From the NCBI RefSeq assembly GCF_905404315.1, contig NC_066312.1:5753001-5817000 (forward strand): a stretch of DNA of 64,000 nt. Reading direction: 5' to 3'. Positions within the stretch are counted from its first letter, which is position 1, and each line of letters begins with the position of its first letter. The DNA comes from Leptidea sinapis (taxonomy: Eukaryota; Arthropoda; Insecta; Lepidoptera; Pieridae). Shown here piece after piece: positions 55,765 to 64,000 of this stretch. Below the pieces are notes generated by a model that was not told where the DNA came from, made no database searches, and saw only the letters and a list, made by a program, of their open reading frames with translations. The translations under genes and the position numbers were made by a program.

Positions 55765-57074
55765 CAGGGTGGCGCAATAGAACGTGCATATTTAAAATAT
55801 TGATTAAAAAATAAATACAAAAGGTATAGTTAAAATAAAACTGAGGTATTATTAAGAAATAAGTGAAGTTTATTTTTTAAAAATAACATCGTCTAAATGA
55901 TGACCCTACGACGACTCTCCTCTAATCGCAAACGGAAGTTATTGAAAACTTTCTTCAGTAATGCTGGTGTAATTGCTGCCATTTCACCACGGATATTCTC
56001 CTTGAGCTGATCGATGTTTTTCGGATTATTGCTGTAGACTTTGTTCTTGAGGTATCCCCACAAAAAAAAATCAGGAGGCGTCACGTCTGGACTACGTGGG
56101 GGCTATGGGATATCACCTCTTTTCGAAATCAGTCTGCCAGGGAACATCTGTTTCACAACCGCCATGGAGTCATTTGATGTGTGACAGGTAGCTGCGTCTT
56201 GTTGAAACCAAGTCCTAAAATTCACTATTCTTGAATTTTCAAGCTCTGGAGCCAAAAAACCTTCCAACATCGCAACATAGCGTTCGGTATTAACAGTGAC
56301 GTTTTGCCCCCGCGCATTTTCAAAGAAAAACGGTCCAATTGGAATAATTACCTACCAGAGATTACTGCCCATACTGTCACTTTAGGACTATGCAGTGGTT
56401 TCTGGTGCTTGAGTTTTGGATTCTCACTGTTCCAGTAACGACAATTTTGACGGTTTACGAACCCATTGATTTGGAAGTGGGCCTCATCTGAGAAAAGGAT
56501 ATTGTCAAAATTGGAAAATCGATTAAGCATTTCATTAGCAAATGCGAGCCTTGCTCCGAAGTCAGACTCTTTCAATTCTTGTGTTAACTGCAGCTTGTAA
56601 GGATGCAGTTTAAGATCCAAGTTTAAAATTCGTTGCAAACTTCGTCTCGATAAGTGTAAGACAGACGATCTCTTGCGAGTAGACATTTGTGGATCTCCTC
56701 GTACAGACTGCATAACTCTCTCAATATTGTCGTCGGTCATAGATGTTCTTGGACGACCTTTAGCTTGTGGTTTAAACGTTGAACCAGTCTCTTCAAAGCG
56801 CTGTACCCATATTTTAATTAAATTAGCACTCGGAGCCTCACTAATTTGCCGTAGTCCATATTCAGAACAATATAAACGCCTAGTAACGATGTATGAACGA
56901 GAGTTCTCGTAAAATGCGCGCACGCAAAATGCGCGACGCCTCCCGTCGAAGTGACTCATAGTGACTAAAACTCCATGAGCCCGCCTACCCAACGATGCAG
57001 ACTCCCTCCGCCCACGCACTTTCTACCCCGCGAAAAAAGATGATGCAATATTCACGTTCTATTGCGCCACCCTG
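55765..57074 (-). mobile_element. Tc1/mariner-superfamily element, DD41D type, with complete ends
   Basis: A 1,310-bp element flanked by TA (55763-55764 and 57075-57076). The two ends are perfect inverted repeats for 22 bases starting CAGGGTGGCGCAATAG and remain similar for about 28. It encloses one minus-strand transposase whose second and third catalytic Asp residues are 41 residues apart, as in the rosa/DD41D lineage. The perfect termini suggest a fairly young insertion, although the gene is broken. Confidence 0.92.
55893..56959 (-). pseudogene. DD41D transposase, one frameshift and one internal stop
   Basis: From ATG 56959 to TAG 55893 about 355 codons encode a transposase that would cut and paste the element at TA sites. 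The N-terminal half contains two helix-turn-helix regions (FCVRAFYENSRSYIVTRRLY; GRPRTSMTDDNIERVMQSVR and RRSLQRILNLDLKLHPYKL). The catalytic core has LFSDEAHFQING (first Asp), TWFQQDAATCHTS (second Asp) and VTPPDFFLWGYLKNKV (third Asp), the last two 41 residues apart. Breaks: a frameshift at about 56345, just after WAVISGR, and a TAG in place of a codon between RGDIP and PPRSPD (about 56104), where family members usually have Trp. All three catalytic Asp residues survive. Upstream start codons up to 57019 are in frame but lie close to the terminal repeat, so 56959 is preferred. Confidence 0.88.
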
Positions 57075-57479
57075 TACTATGTAATTTCAATACAATGTAG
57101 TAATTCTACCAACTTCAAAATAGTGTAAAAGTAAATAAGGTTATTTTGTTTAGTTACGTAGTCTTAAAATTTGAAGACTTAGGTATTTTCTTGTTTTTTT
57201 TTTATTTTACACATCGTCAAGTCCACACATATAAACTTTCTCAAATACATTAAAAAATACCATTAAAGAAAGACAGTTTAATGTAACAAGGAGTTGCGCT
57301 ACTTTCCTTCTGGCTTCATCATCAGATTGGTTCGATGGTATTACTAACAATCCCTTTAAATTTAGTTGGATATAGTAGCTTTACTATGTCACCACATGTG
57401 AGATGTGGTGAGTAGTTCCGTTTGCCATTTATGTTCTATATTACCAGTTCCACTTTACCGAATGATATTTTCTGTGTAC

Positions 57480-57560
57480 AAAATCTTGATTGGTTCAACA
57501 AACATACAAGAATTATAATCCATTGAGAACCTTCTCCTTTTTAAGTCCGTTGAAAAGTAC
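57480..57560 (-). repeat. Diverged head of repeat family A
   Basis: The reverse complement reads AACGGACTTAAAAAGGAGAA and continues with GGTTCTCAATGG-like words, a diverged match to the ACCGACTTCAAAAAAGGAGG head at 770. The body could not be followed. Confidence 0.4.
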
Positions 57561-59319
57561 CAAGACGATTTGAAAAACTAGATCTCCAAAACCTTCCCTA
57601 CATTGGCTGCCAAAATAAGGAAATGTATTAAAATAATTATCACCAATTTGATTGAATTTGAATATAGAAATCATTAAATAATGCATAAAAATATAAGAGT
57701 ATCCAATTAGATCTTTCAGCTCTAAAAACATTCTAAAGCCTGTGTGCGCATGTGTAAGCTGCATCGCCATCTGTGGGAAGCCATTTTTAATTCACGTTTC
57801 ACCAAGCTCGCTCGTTTTATCTTCTGTCTCCTTCACACGGTAAGTATGTAGACAAGATGTGGTACAATGAGCAGTGGTCACTGATCACTATTCAGTTTTC
57901 TCGACTGAGTTACTCTAAGATATGAAATTTGTTAGCTGTGGACGTCAATGTGAAGCCTTTATTCAAATGCTAGTATTTTATGGCATTCTATTTCAAATTC
58001 AATGGCATTCTTAACAAATTTAATTATTGTCTTATTTTTTGTTCGATTTGAGTTCTGTAAATAAAAACTTATAATACTTTACTAAGAATTAATAAATTGA
58101 ATTTATATGATTATTGATCGAATGATATTGGATATAATGTATGTAGTAAATTGAAATTTATACATGTTTATTTGTTTTACCAAGTAATAAAAAGTCTTAA
58201 AATAAGAAAAAACTCAATGATGAAATTTCTATCATATTCTAGACACCGTATACCCTCAGAGTTCAATGTCCTGGCTCTAGAGTTCTGCGCAGTTTCAATT
58301 CCTACAATCCACTAAGTACCCAAATCAATAAAGACTTTATTGGTCCAACCACGTGGCATTTATGTCTTGATTTCAGCATATTTAAGTAATATTATCGACT
58401 TTTGTATGCTCCCCTGTACCCTCCTTACTTTTACACATGTTATTACACTATTTTGACGTGTATAAGTGAGACATTTTTGATTTTTTGTGGAATTTCAACA
58501 AATTTTGTACGGGAAAAAACGTAGGATTGTCGGTAAAGTAGGGTAAAAACGGCGCAGGGTGACTATGCATCAATTTTATCTAGTCAGATCGGCAGCGTCT
58601 GTACAAGAAAACACACGTCGCCTAACGCGCAGCGGGAACAAAATCCTTAAAATTATTATAAAGCATGCGTTCTAGTTTAAAATACGACAGCTATCAATAT
58701 GGGCGACGATTATATTATTTCGCGAATACTCGTAGCGCGTATTCATTGTGCAGCTCGCGTTCTTCTTAAAACCGATAAATGTGATAAAAAAGCACAAAAA
58801 TATGTTAAAATGAGGTGAGGCTCTCCGCAACACACGTGGTATTTGCCTCGTGTTCACGAGCATGGGTGTGGTTCAATTCTATGTTTTTCATTTAGGTGTA
58901 TGCGGGAGGCAGGGAAACCTCTTCAAGTACTACGGTAAAACGCCCTAGATGAGAAGAACTCTGCGCGATTCTGCGCACTGAAACTGAAATTTCAAACATT
59001 TTCATTGGACGCTGTGAGGCGTCAAGGAGCAGGCGCAAAGGAGAATATAACTAGTGAATGCTGATATATGGAAGTTTAGTAGTTGGCGTACTTACGTCCT
59101 TTGGCTACTATCCCTTTTAGGTACTATGCCACGTGGAGCGTCGTGTCTGGGGTCGTTGACATTTAACACGGCTATTTATAATTTATCGATTTGTACTCCG
59201 ATGAACTTACTCTCGGAGGTTAATTAATTATTATCGTTGTAAGGTATTCTGAATGCAAATATACTGTAATAAAATTAAGTATTGTGATTACCTTATATAA
59301 TTTCCAAGATTTTTTTGGA
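57561..59319. other. AT-rich stretch
   Basis: Contains several GC-richer patches (about 58560-58660 and 58900-59040) without recognisable frames. Short open frames at 57513-57770 and 58672-58863 (both minus) show no motif. Confidence 0.3.
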
Positions 59320-60290
59320 AAATTAGTATGCCGCCATCTCTTGCAACACCATGGAATCACAGGAGCATTACCAGAAGGAGGCATTAGGAAGGTTTACGCT
59401 TTTATTGGAAAGCGCCCTTGTCGTATCGTCCTGGAAACACTGTCCAATAATGCTCATTTCATTATTTGGTTGTATGTAGCAAAAAGCTTTTTGGATACCA
59501 CACTGCACGAACGCCACACATCACGATGGTGATGATATTCTCCATGCTTGTGACGTGGTATTCGACGGTGGAATTTGCCCGTTTGGAAGACTGCCCGTGA
59601 TTAATCCGGAAGACACACAAAGTAGCAACGTCTGCGCAATGATATTGGAAAGAGCCATTTACAGAGAACTTTCTCCCTAACAATTCAAACAGCTGTGCGT
59701 TTCACGCGTTCAAACGGATTCAGTTGCTACTCAGGTGCCATACCAGAGAGATTCTAAGACCTAGTGTGATTAAAATGATACTAGGCGAGATATTAAGGGG
59801 AGTCTAAGAGCGGTGATATGTCAAAAGTAGTTTTTTTTTGTGGTTAACGCATAGACTTAAGTTCTCTGGGAATTTCAGCAGGTTCACACCTCGACACGAT
59901 GGAGCTCAATAGAAGATACAAGCTTCTACAAGTACTGGTCCGTTATTGCAAATATTATTGATAATGTAGAAGAGACATCGTTTGAGATTTTTGCTCATGG
60001 ACTTAGGATCTAAAGTGTAACAATCAAACACGACCTCTACGTTAATGTCACGTGAATCAAGTTAATATTGGAGAAGCTCATATGATGGAAGTTTCGTGAG
60101 AGGCGATCGAAGGCCCTCGTTATATCTACGAAAAACAACCAGTTCTTTAACCTTGCTTTCAATGGCTGCGCCCCTGTGTTTGGTATACCAGTAGATCACC
60201 AGGCGATTAAACATGGCGAGAGCCGTATTGTAAGAGATTGACGTTCCTCTAGATATGCCAAGAGCTTTCAGTTTATGATGCTCTCCATGA
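59320..60290 (-). pseudogene. Long decayed LINE polymerase relic
   Basis: At 59325-59560 the minus strand matches the LINE C-terminus of 54712-55005 (block around TCTTGCAACACCA and the following C-P-R-I-V-x-E-type region). Further up, around 60085-60140, it encodes VDITRAFDR, the catalytic A motif of reverse transcriptase, followed by KLPSYELLQY and INVEVVFDCYTLDPKS. The order is right for one heavily mutated element of about 1 kb with internal deletions. Confidence 0.6.
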
Positions 60291-62029
60291 TTCGCTATTG
60301 GAAAATAAGAAAGAAAAAAGGTGTGCTAGGCCTGTTTTGAGCTGCCGCTTTAACTGCCTATCGAGTCAGGCCTATTATTTGCCACTGATGTGTAGCACAT
60401 AGTCTGGTATGAAAAATACCTATGCCCTGTAGTATCACATCGACCACTAACACAGCACATGTATTGAGTGATCATCTAAAGTGAAACAACCATGTCCCAA
60501 GGGAAGGATGCAAAAAGAAATCTGTGGACACACGTGTAGATGCCGACACTTTCGATTCTCAGAATCTACGCACAGCCAGAGATAAATGTCCCTACCCTCA
60601 AAATTGCTCAGACGTTGACAGCAAATATCTATAATCTTATACCCCATTAAACTCGTTGTATGCTAAATACGCTTTGTAGTAAGGTCGAGATATAGGCTAG
60701 CTGTACCATCCCAATGAGGTGGTGCACGGCGTTTAAGTTTAAATAGATTCCCCTTATGCTGTAATATCCACATAAACCATGAAGCGGGGTGTTGCAATTT
60801 TGATGTCTTATTTTCTCTTAGCGATCGGTGGATCCGCCAACTCTGGCCTCTGCCAGAGGAGGTAACTCTTTGAGGGCTGCTGTTTAATTATGAAAGTTCG
60901 TCGGTTTTCGACGCTAACTTATGAGAATCAAAGTAGCTTTTCGCCGTAACACTGAGAAGCAATTACTGTCGACGTGAATTATGTTACGCATATAATGTGT
61001 TTTGCATTCTCAATTATCACCAGCAGATTGATCATTGCAAAAGCCGTACTTCCAGTTCCAGACGGACACGCGTGGATGCATAAATTGTCCGAGAAATCTA
61101 CGCGTATTTAATGCTGGAGTGCCAAGTTAACCTACTAATACTACCATGGCGCTACAGCTCATTCGACTACAGGGCTTTCCAACTGATCAAAAAAGAACAT
61201 CAAGCCTGCAAAACATCTGCATCTTATGAATAACAAGGCCAACTACACTATCTGAAGGTGCATAAATATAGCGGAGGTATTTTAGGACTTATATTTATTG
61301 TATTGGTTTACTGGAATGATGGGTACCGGTTCTCTTCACCAACATATGTCAAGCATAGCAACACATGGATGTTAATTCAAGTGGGTTTTCGGTGCGAGTG
61401 TGGTAATCCAGTCAAGGGCTATCTATTAGCAATTTCGTCATAAAGACGGCAGGGATCATAATATTATCAACAATTTCTTTGTAACATCCACTAATACTAT
61501 CAAGGTTATTTTATTATAATAAAAGATACCCACTTTTAAAATATACTTTGAACCAATTTTTGAAAGTTTACGCGATAAAACTGCGATGCCTTCGTCTTTC
61601 CCACTATCCCTTGTTCAATCACATTGGAGTTGTATTGATTACTTTATTACCCAAGCACCCGCCCCGACTTCCTTCATGTAATGCTCCTGTATGTAATGAG
61701 ACATATATGTAAAGAAACAGATATGTTAGTTGCATGTATTCAATATCCTAATTAGTTGATAAGAGTTGGACTAAAGTGGGCAGTTTATTCAGTTTGAATG
61801 GTTAAAACCAAATAATCAAAGAAGCAAAGTCAGCGGTAGAGCCCAAATGATTGTGATACTGAAGTGGCAGTGGGCAGGGAACAAAGGTAAAAGGCATAAA
61901 ATGCATTTATTTTTTCATAATTGATTCCTTTAGAATTCTTTTTGATGTCATTTAAAATATACTAGATACTACAACCTCTTCGGAAACAAATGTACGGACA
62001 CATGGCCGTTGGGGCACTAAAGCTATCGA
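60291..62029. other. Unassigned stretch
   Basis: Less AT-rich than average in 60300-61440 but without a frame or motif I recognise; it may hold further decayed LINE sequence upstream of the 59320 relic. Confidence 0.3.
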
Positions 62030-62200
62030 GTGGCGGCCATGTATCGGAAGACGCAGTGTTGGTAGGCTCGTCACAAGATGGACTGATGCTTTGGCCAAGA
62101 TCGCCGGAATACGTTGGATGAGGACAGCACAGGACCGATCGTCATGGGAATTTTTGGGAGAGGCCTTTGTACAGCAGTGGACGTCTTTCAGCTGATATGG
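62030..62200 (+). pseudogene. LINE polymerase tail fragment
   Basis: An uninterrupted reading of GRRSVGRLVTRWTDALAKIA, GIRWMRTAQDRSSWEFLGE and AFVQQWTSFS ends at a stop followed by TGGTGATATA. This is the cleanest copy of the tail at 31780 and 54655 (inverted). It fits the end of an RTE-like LINE; the rest of the element is absent. Confidence 0.7.
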
Positions 62201-62462
62201 TGATATACAGTTTAGTATAAGTCTGGGGTATTCAGCTACTGCAGCTAGTGTTCTTTTTATAGACACTAAATTTGAGGCCGAGTAGGAGTTTCTATTTTCA
62301 GTCATTGACAGAGTAAAACAGAATAACTTCAAAAACCATACAAATGACGCTTTAATCAGAACATTATTGCGACAATATTGCCGCAGCATATAAAGTACAA
62401 ACTATGTATTTTAAAAACAATCCTCTGTAGTATTCTAACGTCATGGTTACTATACTAGACGG

Positions 62463-62790
62463 TTATTTTGTATTACCAGTATAAATTGCTAAAAAAATAT
62501 CTTGCATGTATATATAAGTTCTCTGAAACTTAAAGGATAACTTCACGGTGTAGGAATCTAATGTGCGCATCGTATTATCACTCTCATATATTTTTCTCAA
62601 ATTCGCCATAAGACGTATACGTACGGTCGAAGCACCTTCCAAAATCTGGAAGTTCCATATGTCACTAGATTTTTCAGATACACCGAAATCGGAAGTGCCG
62701 TATGACACACTGCGCCCTAACCAAGTTCTGGCCCTCATTTGGCTTATAAGTTGGTTTATTATGCATTGTTTTATAGCTTGTCTCAAATAG
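62463..62790 (-). other. Open segment on both strands, origin unknown
   Basis: The minus strand is open for 107 codons (62463-62786; SVSYGTSDFGVSEKSSDIWN, then FQILEGASTVRIRLMANLRK and IYESDNTMRTLDSYTVKLSF), and the plus strand is open over 62563-62790. The minus-strand reading looks the more protein-like. There is no motif I recognise and no clear splice sites, so it may be a host exon or a captured mobile-element fragment. Confidence 0.3.
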
Positions 62791-63470
62791 CTTTCTTATA
62801 CATTTCCTCAAACCATCATAATTATAAGCAATCTATATCAAAGTAAAATTATACGCTTTGACAGGCACGCGCGCCAAAACCGCGACGATCTTAGGCATAA
62901 CGAGGCCTGGTTTTGGAACTTGCCGATTTTTTGCGAAAATAACAGTAACAAAAGTAAACTTAATACATTTTGAGTAATGTATCAGTCATCATCAAATGTA
63001 CATCGTACATACATGTACGCGATCTGCGTAAAATGACAAAATAAGACCGATAATTGAAGCGGCACTTATTAATCCGCAGAAGCCGATTTATTAATGAAGC
63101 ATTCGTCATGTATTATTTAATTAATTAAGGATTTCTGAGAGCATAATTTGATGATCCCGTATAAATTTAAATAAGACGATTATAGAAAATGCGATAAGTG
63201 CTGTTGAAACATATTGTGATTAATATTGGTTATTTTTGTCCCTTTGAAATTTGTCGCCATAACTATGTAACACCTTGTATAGATAATTTAAATAAACAGC
63301 AGTTAAGTTCAAAAAGACTGCGTACATTATGTTTTTCACGTTTAAGTATGTTTGTTGCATCACTTTACATATTAATGTAATTGAAATGATTTGTAAAAAC
63401 TATGAAGCTTAAATGTTGATTTAAAAGAACGCCAATGAGTTTTTATTGACACTTTAAATTTTTTTTGAGA
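62791..63470. other. AT-rich stretch
   Basis: No feature that I can support. Confidence 0.35.
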
Positions 63471-63660
63471 CCAGCTGACGCGGCAAACGTTGTTTTGCCA
63501 TATAAATTATTCTTAGACATTGCGATATTACTTTATTTTTCTAAAATAAACGTAGCCTATTTTACTCCTTATTACATCAGCTACCTGCCAATGAAAGTGC
63601 CGTTCGGTCCAGCCATTTCAGAGATTAGCCGGAACAAACAGACAGACAGACAGACAAAAA
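63471..63660 (+). repeat. Family B repeat, short subfamily
   Basis: The head CCAGCTGACGCGGCAAACG and the following TTGTTTTGCCATATAAA match the 30961 type, but the body is shortened, and it ends in (CAGA)n near 63637-63656. Confidence 0.65.
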
Positions 63661-64000
63661 TGGAAAAAAATGGTTATTTCAATGAGCAATTTTATTTATA
63701 TGTACAGATTAATCTTTTCCGAAGTAGCGGTAAATATAAAAAGACAAGAAACCTTTTGACATTGCTAAATGTCGTTTCCTTGATCTACATGAATATGGTG
63801 ATTTTGATTTGATTGATTTAATATTTTGATTATTAAAGTTCGGATTAAGACATGTATAGGTAGTAAAGTACACGTATAGATATTTACGCCCGCCGCGGCC
63901 GTTCCGACTAATACTCGCAATTACATACTCGCTGGTAGTACACAAGTCACATGTGAGGCGACATATCGCAGCCATGGCGCTTCTAGAATTTTCTTATTTA
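63661..64000. other. Window edge, unassigned
   Basis: A GC-rich patch at 63888-63975 overlaps an 88-codon minus-strand frame starting at 63975. It could be the 5' end of a gene on the minus strand or simply a CpG-rich patch; no motif supports either. Confidence 0.25.

Noticed and set aside
56673..56912. 79-codon plus-strand frame inside the DD41D element
   Set aside because: Antisense to the transposase, whose minus-strand motifs are unambiguous.
61952..62389. 145-codon minus-strand frame
   Set aside because: Its centre is antisense to the clear LINE tail on the plus strand (62030-62200); the rest shows no motif.
63709..63975. First exon of a minus-strand gene
   Set aside because: GC-rich start region is suggestive, but there is no motif, and a splice donor cannot be chosen with confidence.

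Overview
The window is an AT-rich eukaryotic, almost certainly insect and most likely lepidopteran (moth or butterfly), genomic segment. The evidence is: GT-AG introns splitting two recognisable animal genes, AT-rich intergenic sequence, and a dense layer of transposable-element debris of the kind known from Lepidoptera (maT and other mariners, Jockey-like and CR1-like LINE tails, tRNA-derived SINEs, many small interspersed repeats). No database search was run. All homology calls rest on motifs read from the translated sequence.

Host genes. (1) 11804-12888, minus strand: the first three coding exons (signal peptide plus most of a laminin G domain) of a large secreted or membrane protein, best matched to the CSPG4/NG2 family (Drosophila kon-tiki); the rest must lie below 11804 and I could not find further exons. 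(2) 25632-35973, minus strand: a complete seven-exon gene for an SLC35B1-type multi-pass ER transporter, reconstructed as 322 aa with every splice phase compatible. Its introns, especially the 4.2 kb last one, are full of LINE and SINE debris. (3) 44837-46571, plus strand: a single long coding exon (578 codons) of a basic, Ser-rich, disordered protein ending at a strong splice donor; I do not recognise it.

Mobile elements. The best preserved is a GC-rich Jockey-type LINE (17318-21357), 5'-truncated in ORF1 but with an apparently intact 886-aa endonuclease/reverse transcriptase ORF2, bounded by a perfect 12-bp target-site duplication. Two Tc1/mariner-superfamily elements have both ends visible: a maT-like DD37D relic (38646-39903) and a DD41D-spaced element (55765-57074). 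Both are broken by stops and frameshifts. Two more mariner relics (8575-8970, 40850-41065), a hAT C-terminal relic (52058-52264), three MITE or foldback-type elements with inverted ends (10223-11047, 14813-15030, 23293-23774) and about a dozen truncated LINE 3' ends fill much of the rest.

Interspersed repeats. At least four families recur inside the window on both strands, including a pair with about 200 identical bases 11 kb apart (30961 and 42290). I found no convincing tRNA gene, rRNA, CRISPR array or bacterial-type system. The most unusual structures are the foldback element at 10223-11047, a near-perfect 107-bp palindrome at 7844-7950, the poly(A)-less LINE insertion, and the unrecognised exon at 44837.
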